From Bradyrhizobium sp. CCBAU 53351 (GTDB taxonomy: Bacteria; Pseudomonadota; Alphaproteobacteria; Rhizobiales; Xanthobacteraceae), in contig NZ_CP030059.1 of assembly GCF_015291745.1 (NCBI RefSeq), forward strand, positions 1,825,501 through 1,889,500: a stretch of 64,000 nucleotides of DNA. The letters run 5' to 3'. Below are positions 17,970 through 26,187 of this stretch, piece after piece. How positions within the stretch are numbered: the first letter of the stretch is position 1; each line of letters opens with the position of its first letter. The notes beneath the pieces were generated by a model. It was not told the DNA's origin. It did no database searches and was given only the letters and a program-made list of their open reading frames with translations. Made by a program: the position numbers and the translations under genes.

Positions 17970-18644
17970 ATGGGAACCGCCATCACCTTCAAGCGCCCGG
18001 ATGGCAAGGACGCCTCGGGCTATCTCGCCAATGCCGCGCGCGGCAACGCGCCGGGCGTGGTCGTGATCCAGGAATGGTGGGGCCTGTCGGACCAGATCAA
18101 GGGCCTGTGCGACCGCTTTGCGCTGGCCGGCTTCGATGCGCTGGCGCCCGATCTCTACAAGGGCAAGGTGGTGCCGTATCACGACACGGACAGCGCCAAC
18201 AAGGAGATGAACTCCCTCGACTTCATGGACGCCACCACGCAGACGGTGCGCGGCGCCGCGCAATATCTGGCGCGCAACGGCGCCAAGGTCGGGCTGACAG
18301 GCTTCTGCCTCGGCGGCGCCGTGACCATCATCGGTTCGGTGCACGTGCCTGAACTCGCTGCCGGCGTCGTGTTCTACGGCATCCCACCGGAGCAGGCGGC
18401 CAAACCCGCCGACGTCAAGATCCCGCTGCAGGCTCATTTCGCCAACAAGGACGATTGGTGCACGCCGGAGCTGGTCAGCGGCTTCGAAAAGGCCATGAAG
18501 TCCGCCGGCAAGTCGCTCGAGCTGTTCCGCTATGACGCCGAGCACGCCTTCGTCAACGAGCAGCGCCAGGCCGTACACGACCGCGAAGCTGCTGAACTCG
18601 CCTGGGGCCGGGCGACGGAGTTTTTCAGGAAGCATCTGGGGTAG
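17970..18644 (+). CDS. Dienelactone hydrolase family protein
   Basis: The protein is 224 residues from the ATG at 17970, with GGAGGA about four bases upstream. The frame extends to 17901, but this start has the clear ribosome binding site. It is an alpha/beta hydrolase with the dienelactone hydrolase features: VVVIQEWWGL near the N-terminus, the nucleophile Cys in LTGFCLGGAV, an Asp in FANKDDWC and the catalytic His in YDAEHAFVN. Members hydrolyse dienelactone in chloroaromatic breakdown or other esters. No aromatic pathway genes are adjacent, so the substrate is open. Confidence 0.9.
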   Translation: MGTAITFKRPDGKDASGYLANAARGNAPGVVVIQEWWGLSDQIKGLCDRFALAGFDALAPDLYKGKVVPYHDTDSANKEMNSLDFMDATTQTVRGAAQYLARNGAKVGLTGFCLGGAVTIIGSVHVPELAAGVVFYGIPPEQAAKPADVKIPLQAHFANKDDWCTPELVSGFEKAMKSAGKSLELFRYDAEHAFVNEQRQAVHDREAAELAWGRATEFFRKHLG

Positions 18645-18645
18645 C

Positions 18646-19110
18646 ATGACGGGCAGCCCGAACCTCAGCTTCCGGCCGCTCGAAACGCACGATCTCAAGG
18701 CGATCAGTCTCGTGCACTACCGCGCCTGCCTGATCGCCTATCAATTCATGAACTGGTCGTATTCGCTGCAGGAGGTCGAGGCCTGGTATTCGCCTAAATT
18801 CGCCGAATGGAGCTGGACACTCGCAGCATTCGAGGCGGACGCCATGGCGGGTTTCATTGCGCTGGAGGGCCGGCATGTCGATCAGCTCTTCGTCGATCCA
18901 TCGTGTCACCGGCGCGGCGCCGGTTCGGCGCTGCTGGAGCGAGCGATCGCGAGTGCGCATGCGAGTGCTCATGGCCGGTTCACGCTCAATGTATTCGAGC
19001 AGAATTTCGCTGCGCGTGCGTTCTACGAGAAACACGGCTTTCGCGAGCGCGATCGATGGATGAACGAGGAAGAAGGCGCCATCGACCTGCTATATGTCCG
19101 CGAGGGCTGA
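18646..19110 (+). CDS. GNAT family N-acetyltransferase
   Basis: The protein is 154 residues from the ATG at 18646, one base after the dienelactone hydrolase stop. The frame is also open through the end of that gene, but this is a shadow. GNAT motif A is QLFVDPSCHRRGAGSALLERA and motif B is NFAARAFYEKHGF, each quoted only in part of a longer match. It is probably co-transcribed with the hydrolase. The substrate is unknown. Confidence 0.87.
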   Translation: MTGSPNLSFRPLETHDLKAISLVHYRACLIAYQFMNWSYSLQEVEAWYSPKFAEWSWTLAAFEADAMAGFIALEGRHVDQLFVDPSCHRRGAGSALLERAIASAHASAHGRFTLNVFEQNFAARAFYEKHGFRERDRWMNEEEGAIDLLYVREG

Positions 19111-19184
19111 ACAACCGTCAGGCTGTTTTCACGCTTTCAAGCCTCGAAAGAGGGCCCGGACGGGCAGGGGCGTGGTTCCGTCTC

Positions 19185-19214
19185 TTGACATGGCCTCTCT
19201 CGGATGGTGAGTAT
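19185..19214 (+). promoter_or_regulatory. Candidate promoter of trpL-trpE(G)
   Basis: A perfect TTGACA (19185-19190) is followed after 18 bases by GAGTAT (19209-19214) as a weak -10. The predicted start would fall at or next to 19221, the A of the trpL ATG. That would make trpL leaderless, as reported for the rhizobial trpE(G) leader. The -10 assignment is tentative. Confidence 0.6.
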
Positions 19215-19220
19215 CCGCCC

Positions 19221-19268
19221 ATGAGCACGGCCGTCCGCCCAGCCCGTCTTTGGTGGCGCACCTCCTAA
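19221..19268 (+). CDS. trpL: trp operon leader peptide
   Basis: This is a 15-codon open frame, MSTAVRPARLWWRTS, with two consecutive Trp codons. It is located 115 bases upstream of trpE(G) and followed by mutually exclusive hairpins. Such a peptide is the sensor of transcription attenuation: ribosome stalling at the Trp codons under tryptophan shortage favours the antiterminator. No ribosome binding site precedes the ATG, in line with a leaderless start. In Sinorhizobium the equivalent attenuated RNA and peptide have additional trans-acting roles, which is not established here. Confidence 0.85.
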   Translation: MSTAVRPARLWWRTS

Positions 19269-19340
19269 GAGGTGGCCGGTGCGATTTATTCTCCCAAAAT
19301 CGTCTGAGGTCGCCTGCACAGTGCGGCGGCCTTCTCGTTT
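19256..19340 (+). promoter_or_regulatory. trp transcription attenuator
   Basis: Three structures can be drawn. The first is CACCTC-CTAA-GAGGTG just after the Trp codons (19259-19274). The second is an alternative pairing of CGATTT with AAATCG downstream. The third is a strong terminator hairpin from GGTCGCC (19308-19314) with GGCGGCC (19325-19331), followed by TTCTCGTTT. Translation of trpL across the first element would set which of the later ones forms. The T run is imperfect, so termination may be partial. Confidence 0.8.
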
Positions 19341-19383
19341 GTCCTGTGTGGCGTTCCCTCGGCAAGTTTCGTAAGAGGACGAC

Positions 19384-21549
19384 ATGAACAGGACAGTCTT
19401 TGCCCTCCCGGCCCGAAGCGATTACTTGACCCGCGCAGGTCTCGCGATCACGCGCGTGGCCGAGCAGTTCACGGGCGGCGCCAACCGGCTCGACGATCTC
19501 ATCAACCTGCTCGACCGCCGCCGCGGCGTAGTGCTGTCCTCGGGCACCACCGTGCCCGGCCGCTACGAGAGTTTTGACCTCGGCTTCTCCGATCCGCCGC
19601 TCAAGCTCGAGACCACTGGCGTCGATTTCAAGCTGGAAGCGCTGAATGGGCGCGGCCAGGTGCTGATCGCCTTCCTCGCCGATGTCCTGCGCGAGCCCTG
19701 CGTCGTGATTTCCGAGAAGAGCGCGACGCATCTTGCCGGCCACATCGTCCGCGGCGACGCGCCGGTCGAAGAGGACCAGCGCACCCGCCGCGCCAGCGTG
19801 ATGTCGCTGGTGCGCGACATCATCGCAGCCTTCTCCGCCAATGACGACGGGCTGCTCGGCCTGTTCGGCGCCTTCGCCTACGACCTCGTGTTCCAGATCG
19901 AGGATCTCGAGCAGAAGCGCGCACGCGAGGCCGACCAGCGCGACATCGTGCTCTACGTGCCCGATCGCCTGCTGGCCTATGACCGCGCCACCGGCCGCGG
20001 CGTCGTGCTCGCTTACGACTTCGCCTGGAAGGGCAAGTCGACCGCAGGCCTGCCGCGCGAGACCGCCGAAAGCCCTTATTTGAAGACGCCGCGCCAGGGC
20101 TTCGCCGATCACGCGCCCGGCGAATATCAGGCGACCGTCGAGACCGCGCGCGCCGCCTTTGCGCGCGGCGATCTCTTTGAAGCGGTGCCGGGACAGCTGT
20201 TCGCCGAGCCTTGCGACCGCTCGCCGGCCGAAGTCTTCCAGCGCCTCTGCGTCATCAACCCGTCTCCTTACGGCGCGCTGATGAATCTCGGCGAGGGCGA
20301 GTTTCTCGTCTCGGCTTCACCGGAAATGTTCGTGCGCTCGGACGGCCGCCGGGTCGAGACCTGCCCGATCTCGGGCACCATCGCGCGCGGCACGGATTCG
20401 ATCGGCGATGCCGAGCAGATCCGCAAGCTTCTGAACTCGGAGAAGGACGAGTTCGAGCTCAACATGTGCACCGACGTCGACCGCAACGACAAGGCGCGGG
20501 TCTGCGTCCCCGGCACCATCAAGGTGCTGGCGCGGCGCCAGATCGAGACCTACTCAAAACTGTTTCATACCGTCGATCACGTCGAGGGCATGCTGCGCCC
20601 CGGCTTCGACGCGCTCGATGCCTTCCTCACCCATGCCTGGGCGGTCACCGTGACAGGCGCGCCGAAGCTGTGGGCGATGCAGTTCGTCGAGGATCACGAG
20701 CGCTCGCCGCGGCGCTGGTATGCCGGCGCCATTGGAGCTGTGAATTTCGACGGCAGCATCAACACCGGCCTCACCATCCGCACCATCCGCATGAAGGATG
20801 GTCTTGCTGAAGTGCGCGTCGGTGCGACCTGCCTGTTTGATTCAGACCCCGCCGCAGAAGACCGCGAATGCCAGGTCAAGGCCGCAGCCCTATTCCAGGC
20901 CCTGCGCGGCGATCCGCCGAAGCCGCTGTCGACCTTCGCACCGGATGCGACCGGCTCGGGCAAGCGGGTGCTGCTGATCGACCACGACGACAGCTTCGTG
21001 CACATGCTCGCCGATTATTTCCGCCAGGTCGGCGCCGAAGTCACCGTGGTCCGCCATGTGCACGCGCTCGACATGCTCAAGCAGAAGACTTGGGATTTGC
21101 TGGTGCTGTCGCCGGGGCCCGGGCGTCCTGAGGATTTCGCGATCAAGAAGACGATTGATGCGGCGCTCGAGAAGAAGCTGCCGGTGTTCGGCGTCTGCTT
21201 GGGCGTGCAGGCGATCGGAGAATATTTCGGCGGCGAGCTCGGCCAGCTCACCCATCCCGCCCACGGCCGCCCCTCACGGGTGCAGGTGCGCGGCGGGCGC
21301 TTGATGCGCAATCTGCCGAACGAGATCGTCATCGGCCGCTATCACTCGCTCTTCGTCGAGCGCGACAGCATGCCGGAGGTGCTCGATGTCACCGCCAGCA
21401 CCGAGGACGGCGTCGCCATGGCGCTGGAGCACAAGACCCTGCCGGTCGCCGGCGTCCAATTCCACCCGGAATCGCTGATGTCGCTCGGCAACGAGGTGGG
21501 ACTACGTATTGTTGAAAACGCGTTCCGGCTGGATGCGCGTGTCGATTGA
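19384..21549 (+). CDS. trpE(G): Anthranilate synthase, fused TrpE and TrpG subunits
   Basis: This 721-residue protein makes anthranilate from chorismate and glutamine, the first step of tryptophan synthesis. Residues 1 to about 510 are the chorismate-binding TrpE part, with NPSPYGALMNLGEGEFLVSA and the CPISGTIARG and DVDRND motifs. Residues from about 530 are the glutamine amidotransferase, with LLIDHDDSFVHML, the nucleophile Cys605 in FGVCLGVQAI and the His/Glu of QFHPESL. The fusion is characteristic of Rhizobiales. It is controlled by the trpL attenuator upstream, and apt follows nine bases later. Confidence 0.97.
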   Translation: MNRTVFALPARSDYLTRAGLAITRVAEQFTGGANRLDDLINLLDRRRGVVLSSGTTVPGRYESFDLGFSDPPLKLETTGVDFKLEALNGRGQVLIAFLADVLREPCVVISEKSATHLAGHIVRGDAPVEEDQRTRRASVMSLVRDIIAAFSANDDGLLGLFGAFAYDLVFQIEDLEQKRAREADQRDIVLYVPDRLLAYDRATGRGVVLAYDFAWKGKSTAGLPRETAESPYLKTPRQGFADHAPGEYQATVETARAAFARGDLFEAVPGQLFAEPCDRSPAEVFQRLCVINPSPYGALMNLGEGEFLVSASPEMFVRSDGRRVETCPISGTIARGTDSIGDAEQIRKLLNSEKDEFELNMCTDVDRNDKARVCVPGTIKVLARRQIETYSKLFHTVDHVEGMLRPGFDALDAFLTHAWAVTVTGAPKLWAMQFVEDHERSPRRWYAGAIGAVNFDGSINTGLTIRTIRMKDGLAEVRVGATCLFDSDPAAEDRECQVKAAALFQALRGDPPKPLSTFAPDATGSGKRVLLIDHDDSFVHMLADYFRQVGAEVTVVRHVHALDMLKQKTWDLLVLSPGPGRPEDFAIKKTIDAALEKKLPVFGVCLGVQAIGEYFGGELGQLTHPAHGRPSRVQVRGGRLMRNLPNEIVIGRYHSLFVERDSMPEVLDVTASTEDGVAMALEHKTLPVAGVQFHPESLMSLGNEVGLRIVENAFRLDARVD

Positions 21550-21558
21550 GAGGCACCA

Positions 21559-22098
21559 ATGACCTTTGACCACGACATCAAGGCGAGCGTCCGCACCATC
21601 CCCGACTATCCCAAGCCCGGGATCATGTTCCGCGACATCACCACGTTGCTCGCGGACGCGCGCGCGTTCCGCCGTGCAGTCGACGAGCTCGTCAATCCCT
21701 GGGCCGGCAACAAGATCGACAAGGTCGCCGGCATGGAGGCGCGCGGCTTCATCATCGGCGGCGCGGTGGCACACCAGCTCTCGGCCGGCTTCGTGCCGAT
21801 CCGGAAAAAAGGCAAGCTGCCGCACACCACGGTGCGGATCGCCTATTCGCTCGAATACGGCATCGACGAGATGGAGATGCATGTCGATGCCATCCAGCCC
21901 GGCGAGCGCGTCATCCTGGTCGACGACCTCATCGCCACCGGCGGCACCGCGGAAGGCGCCGTAAAATTGCTGCGGCAGATCGGCGCCAACGTCGTCGCCG
22001 CCTGCTTCATCATCGACCTGCCGGAGCTCGGCGGCGCCGCCAAGCTCCGTGCCATGGACGTGCCGGTGCGCACGCTGATGACGTTCGAGGGGCACTGA
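21559..22098 (+). CDS. apt: Adenine phosphoribosyltransferase
   Basis: This 179-residue protein salvages adenine to AMP with PRPP. The PRPP-binding loop is [17 protein letters not shown], and the N-terminal [15 protein letters not shown] is diagnostic of Apt. The length is normal. It begins nine bases after trpE(G), so some transcription may come from the trp promoter, although a link to tryptophan synthesis is not expected beyond shared PRPP use. A short hairpin (GCCGCC/GGCGGT) follows the stop, but without a T run. Confidence 0.96.
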   Translation: MTFDHDIKASVRTIPDYPKPGIMFRDITTLLADARAFRRAVDELVNPWAGNKIDKVAGMEARGFIIGGAVAHQLSAGFVPIRKKGKLPHTTVRIAYSLEYGIDEMEMHVDAIQPGERVILVDDLIATGGTAEGAVKLLRQIGANVVAACFIIDLPELGGAAKLRAMDVPVRTLMTFEGH

Positions 22099-22112
22099 GC
22101 CGCCGTCGGCGG

Positions 22113-22445
22113 TCAGATCGCCTCGGCCTTGAGCTCGGCCCGCCAATGCAGCAGGCGCTCCTTCAGGAGCGCGTTCCTGACATAGGCACTCTCTTCGTCC
22201 TCCAGACGCTCGCATTCGTCAAACGTCAGGCCGGCCTCGCCGTGGGCTTTCCAGGCGGCCTGGAGGCTGCGGCAGGTATGGCTGCCCTGGCGGAGCGAGA
22301 ACCAGATGCGGTTCCGGATCGTCTCGAGGTTCGGCGCCTGGCCGACCCAGGCCTCGCCCGAGGCCGCGCAGCGGACAACGTAGATGCCTGCAACGGTCTT
22401 GCGCTCCTTGTAGGCGGCGATCGCTGCTTTCCGGTCGATGCTCAC
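22113..22445 (-). CDS. GIY-YIG nuclease family protein
   Basis: The protein is 110 residues from a GTG at 22445 (reading VSIDRKAAIAAYKERKT). The frame also opens at 22487, but the extension is low-complexity. The GIY motif is at residues 20-22 and is followed by EAWVG in place of the usual YIG strand, then LETIRNRIWFSLRQGSH. The family cuts DNA, but small stand-alone members like this are uncharacterised. The degenerate second half-motif makes nuclease activity uncertain. It is convergent with apt. Confidence 0.75.
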   Translation of the reverse strand: MSIDRKAAIAAYKERKTVAGIYVVRCAASGEAWVGQAPNLETIRNRIWFSLRQGSHTCRSLQAAWKAHGEAGLTFDECERLEDEESAYVRNALLKERLLHWRAELKAEAI

Positions 22446-22539
22446 GGGGGATGGGCCTTGCTGAGGGGATGTCGATGCCCGTCTCAATAAATCGGCTTCA
22501 GCCCGTCGTCAATATTATCCGGGTAAAAAACCAGCGCAA

Positions 22540-23208
22540 TCAGGACCGCTGCAGGATCAGGCTGAGCTCGAGCTCGCGGAAAGCGAGGTAATTGCGCCGG
22601 GTCCATTGGTGCAGCTCGGTCGAGGCGTCCTTCTCCTGGCGGAGATAGCCGGTGAAGGAGAAGTTCAGCCGGTCGATATAGGTCTTGAGGAAGCCGGGCA
22701 GGGCGGGCAGGCGGAACAGCCGGCCGCCGGCCATCGCAGCTGGCAGCTCGCCGCGCACCACATGTTCGTTGTCGACCGTGATCAGGTTCATCCGCGGGAT
22801 CCGCCCGCGCAGCATCTCGTGGGCGCGGGCCGAGACGCGGTCGGTGTCGGCGACGAACAGGATCTGGGGCGCGACGTGTCGGCGCGCCGCCTCCTTCAAC
22901 AGGCCGATCTCGTCGGTCATCTTGAAGAACTCGTCGAAGGCGTGGAAGCCGAGGTCGATCACCTTGGGAAGCCCATCGTCGATGATGACGCGGTCCATCA
23001 GCTGCATCTTGCCGTAGGTGTCGATCACGTCAGCGGTCTCTGTGACCCCCGGCAGGTAGTCGAGCAGCGACGGCTCCTTCAGATTGACGTCGAAGGCCGC
23101 GACATTGCCGTTCTTGAGCAGCAGGAATTCGCTCAAAAGCCGCGCCAGCAGGGTCTTGCCGACCTGCGGGCGGGGCGAGCAGATGATGTAGACGGGCGTT
23201 GCGGGCAT
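22540..23208 (-). CDS. ParA/MinD-like P-loop ATPase with deviant Walker A
   Basis: This 222-residue protein has a P-loop SPRPQVGKTLLAR near residues 11-23. It keeps GKT but lacks the upstream signature Lys and the GG of true deviant Walker A (KGGxGKT) ATPases. AFDVNLKEP and VIIDDGLPKVIDLG fit the ParA-type fold. It lies 60 bases downstream of a second, canonical ParA-like gene on the same strand, so the two are probably one unit. No ParB-like gene or centromere-like repeat is next to them. The function is unknown, and positioning of a cell component is one possibility. Confidence 0.72.
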   Translation of the reverse strand: MPATPVYIICSPRPQVGKTLLARLLSEFLLLKNGNVAAFDVNLKEPSLLDYLPGVTETADVIDTYGKMQLMDRVIIDDGLPKVIDLGFHAFDEFFKMTDEIGLLKEAARRHVAPQILFVADTDRVSARAHEMLRGRIPRMNLITVDNEHVVRGELPAAMAGGRLFRLPALPGFLKTYIDRLNFSFTGYLRQEKDASTELHQWTRRNYLAFRELELSLILQRS

Positions 23209-23268
23209 CGACAGCTATATCAGTCGAACTTGGCGACCAATCCAGCCGTATCAGCCCGGCTTGCGCAA

Positions 23269-24021
23269 CTATTTTTCGCTGTTGCGGGTCACGGACTTCG
23301 AACCGACGATGTCGGTCAGGCGGATGCGGTCGAACTCGCTCCAGACGTTGGCCAGCCAGTGCCTGACATAGCCGCGCAGCACGAAGGAATAGTTCGCGGC
23401 CTCGTCGTTGATGCCCTTGTTGGCAACGAATTTCAGGAACGGGACGGACGACACCTCGACCTGCTCATAGGCCATTTCGTTGAGCTTGGGGATGGTCAGC
23501 TCGGTGGCGTCCTTGATGCGGTGGAAGTAGGAATTATAGGTCGCCTGGTCCCACTGGAAGAACTGGGTGTCGTTGATGAAGTTCTTCACCAGGAAGTATT
23601 TGGCACCGGTCATGAAGCCCGCGGTCTCGGCGATTTCGTCCAGAGAGGCGATCGAGGGTCCGAGGATGTGAAACACGGCAAAGGTGATCTGGCCGGCCTT
23701 GGCGGCGTCGAGGAAACCGATGTCGCGCAAGGATGCGAGCGCCGGCGAGAGCAGGCCGGCGCGGACGTCGATCACGGTGACCGACGGGCTCGTCGCGTTG
23801 AGCGTATCGAAGATCTTCATCTGATCGGCCGTCGTCGTCATGTCGACGATCTCGGTGATGTCAGGGTGGAAGCGCTTCAGGGTTCCGCGGGGCGACTCCG
23901 TGTCGAAGGCGCGCGTCGGCACGTTGTTGGCTGAGAAATAATCGAGCAAGGTGCGCGACACCGTGGTCTTGCCGACCCCGCCCTTGTCCGCGCCCACCAC
24001 AACCACTGCCGGCTTTGCCAT
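23269..24021 (-). CDS. ParA family ATPase
   Basis: This 250-residue protein has a canonical deviant Walker A, GADKGGVGKTTVSR, at residues 10-23, with signature Lys13 and catalytic Lys18. The Walker A' equivalent is VTVIDVRAGLLSP. The second half, rich in aromatic residues (DTQFFQWDQATYNSYFHRIK), is unlike chromosomal ParA or MipZ, so this is an orphan subgroup. It precedes the degenerate ATPase gene. A partner pair of one active and one altered ATPase is an attractive inference. Confidence 0.8.
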   Translation of the reverse strand: MAKPAVVVVGADKGGVGKTTVSRTLLDYFSANNVPTRAFDTESPRGTLKRFHPDITEIVDMTTTADQMKIFDTLNATSPSVTVIDVRAGLLSPALASLRDIGFLDAAKAGQITFAVFHILGPSIASLDEIAETAGFMTGAKYFLVKNFINDTQFFQWDQATYNSYFHRIKDATELTIPKLNEMAYEQVEVSSVPFLKFVANKGINDEAANYSFVLRGYVRHWLANVWSEFDRIRLTDIVGSKSVTRNSEK

Positions 24022-24240
24022 TGCTGTCCCCTAACGCGCGCCCCCCGATCGCGAGGTCGCGATCGGCCGGGTCCCAAATCGATGTCCCGAGGATGGTCCC
24101 AAGGATGTCCCGAGTCTGCTGTTGGGCGCGAACATGGCAGAAACAAGGGAGAATTCAATTCCGCAGCCCGTCGATACGGCAATTCCCGAAGTTTTTCCCA
24201 AGCGCGACGAAACTGCCGCGCGTGACGGCATATCGCGCGC
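24022..24240. other. Intergenic region with hairpin and short tandem repeats
   Basis: A perfect 10-bp-arm hairpin, CCGATCGCGA-GG-TCGCGATCGG, covers 24045-24066. Immediately after it, 12-bp units GTCCCGAGGATG (24084-24095) and GTCCCAAGGATG (24096-24107) are followed by a partial third unit. The block lies just upstream of the ParA-like gene, between it and the M48 protease gene. A promoter or a binding site for the ATPase system is possible. No reading frame of interest was seen. Confidence 0.5.
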
Positions 24241-25455
24241 TCAATGACGGCCCCAAGGGCCTATGGGATTGCCCGCGGGGTTGCTGTTCGCGGTTCCGGG
24301 GGCAGGCATGGGCGGCGGAGCGGCTGGGCCGCTGGCATCGTTCCAGGGACCATGATGGAGCGGCGGTGGGGCATGCTGCGGGTCGGCTGGCGCCCCGGGC
24401 TTGCCCGTTTCCTCGGTTGGTAGCAGCGGGCCCGGATCATGGCCGCCGGCAAACTTGACCAGTGCATCCACCCTCGATTGCACCGAGGGGTGGGTTGCGA
24501 ACAGGTCGGCAAAGCCCTCGCGGGGATTGTCGACGCAGAGCTCCATCACGGCCGAGGTCGCGCCGGGCAGCTCGCCACGATTCTCGATCTTGCGCAGTGC
24601 TGAGATCATGGCATCGGGATCTTTGGTCAATTCCACCGAGCCTGCGTCGGCCAGATATTCGCGCGAGCGCGACAACGCGAGCTTGACCACCTGCGACAGC
24701 AGCCAGGCCACCACGATCAGTACGATCGCGATGATGATCACGATCACCGCGCCGCCGCCGGAGCTCTTGCTGTCGCTCGACGACGAGGAAGACGAGCGCG
24801 ACGACGAGGAGGAGCCCGAGGACCACGAACCGCCGGAGCCGGAGCTCCAATTGAAATTTGTGAACAGTCGGAAGAACAATTCGCCGAAGAAGCCGACCAC
24901 GCCGGCGATGATGACGGCGACCACCATCAGCTGTACGTCGCCATTCTTGATGTGGGTCAGCTCGTGGCCCAGCACCGCCTCGATCTCCTTGTCATTGAGC
25001 GTATCGAGGAGACCCGTGGTGACGGTGATGGAATATTGCCTGGGATTGAGGCCGGTCGCGAACGCGTTCAGCGCCGGGCTGTCCATGATCTTCAGCTTCG
25101 GCATGGTGATGCCGCGCGAGATACAGAGGTTTTCGAGCAGATTGTAGAGCCGCGGCTCTTCTTTCCTGTCGACGTCGTGGCCGCCGGTCACCGCATCGAT
25201 CATCGATTGGTGGAAAAAATAGGCGATCACGATCCAGGCCGCGGCCACGACCGTTGCAACGGGCGCGGCGACGATGAGGTCGTGGAAGGCGCGGTTCAGA
25301 TAATAGGCGACCGTGCCATTGCTGTTGATGACGACCTCGGCGACCAGCGCGCCAGCATAGACCAGCACATAGACCAGCGCGAACAGGCCGCCGAGCAACA
25401 GCATCGAACGAAACTTGTTCGAGGCGATGTGCGTGTAGAGACCATACGCGGCCAT
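24241..25455 (-). CDS. M48 family metalloprotease (HtpX-like)
   Basis: This 404-residue membrane protein has two N-terminal membrane helices (about residues 17-40 and 70-93), the zinc motif HELTH in EAVLGHELTHIKNGD, two further helices around a Ser-rich linker (residues about 205-235), and the third ligand Glu in LSRSREYLADAGS. HtpX-type proteases degrade damaged membrane proteins. The C-terminal 60 or so residues are Pro-rich and disordered. The gene lies 33 bases downstream of lemA, a common pairing. Confidence 0.93.
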   Translation of the reverse strand: MAAYGLYTHIASNKFRSMLLLGGLFALVYVLVYAGALVAEVVINSNGTVAYYLNRAFHDLIVAAPVATVVAAAWIVIAYFFHQSMIDAVTGGHDVDRKEEPRLYNLLENLCISRGITMPKLKIMDSPALNAFATGLNPRQYSITVTTGLLDTLNDKEIEAVLGHELTHIKNGDVQLMVVAVIIAGVVGFFGELFFRLFTNFNWSSGSGGSWSSGSSSSSRSSSSSSSDSKSSGGGAVIVIIIAIVLIVVAWLLSQVVKLALSRSREYLADAGSVELTKDPDAMISALRKIENRGELPGATSAVMELCVDNPREGFADLFATHPSVQSRVDALVKFAGGHDPGPLLPTEETGKPGAPADPQHAPPPLHHGPWNDASGPAAPPPMPAPGTANSNPAGNPIGPWGRH

Positions 25456-25488
25456 GACGCGGTTGCCCTGCGACCTAGCGGCTCAAGA

Positions 25489-26049
25489 TCAGAACTTTAC
25501 CTGCGGCGCCGCCTCGACCTCGGTGCGGCTGGCGCCGAGATCGAAGAAATCCCTCTTGGTAAAGCCGAACATGCCGGCGAACAGCGCCGCGGGCAGCTGC
25601 TGGATACCGGTGTTGTATTCCTGGACCGCGTTGTTGAAGAAGCGGCGGCTCGCTGCGATCTTGTTCTCGAGGTCGGAGAGCTCGGATGCGAGCTGCTGGA
25701 AATTGGCGTTGGCCTTGAGGTCCGGATAGGCCTCCGACAGCGCGATCAGCCGGCCGAGCGCGCCGGACAGCTGGTTCTCGGCCGCGGACACCTGCGCGGG
25801 GCCTTGCGCCGACATCGCCGAATTGCGCGCCTTGATGACGTCGTCGAGCGTGCCGCGCTCATGCGAGGCATAGCCCTTCACGGTCTCGACCAGATTGGGC
25901 ACGAGATCGTGGCGCTGCTTGAGCTGAACGTCGATATCGGCAAAGGCCTGGCCGACGCGCTGGCTCAGCGCCACAAGGCGGTTGTAGGCGCTGAACGCGA
26001 GGAAAGCGAGGACGACGATGACGCCGAGAACGATCCAGCCGGTCGACAT
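25489..26049 (-). CDS. lemA: LemA family protein
   Basis: This 186-residue protein has a single N-terminal membrane helix (about residues 4-20), followed by the LemA helical domain with FADIDVQLKQRHDLVPNLVE and the conserved ARNSAM and FFNNAVQEYN stretches. The C-terminal FGFTKRDFF is typical. LemA proteins are often encoded beside HtpX-like M48 proteases, as here, but their molecular role is unclear. It is the first gene of the two-gene unit. Confidence 0.93.
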   Translation of the reverse strand: MSTGWIVLGVIVVLAFLAFSAYNRLVALSQRVGQAFADIDVQLKQRHDLVPNLVETVKGYASHERGTLDDVIKARNSAMSAQGPAQVSAAENQLSGALGRLIALSEAYPDLKANANFQQLASELSDLENKIAASRRFFNNAVQEYNTGIQQLPAALFAGMFGFTKRDFFDLGASRTEVEAAPQVKF

Positions 26050-26187
26050 GGAGAACTCCTGAAGGGGGAAGAAGGCGGGCCTAGCCTAGACCAAATTGGC
26101 GCAGAGCGAGAGCCCCGGCGCAGAGGAGAGGTAGGACTTGGTCGAACGGGGAGCCGCCCGAGTTCAAGGCAAAAGCTCCCGATGAGG

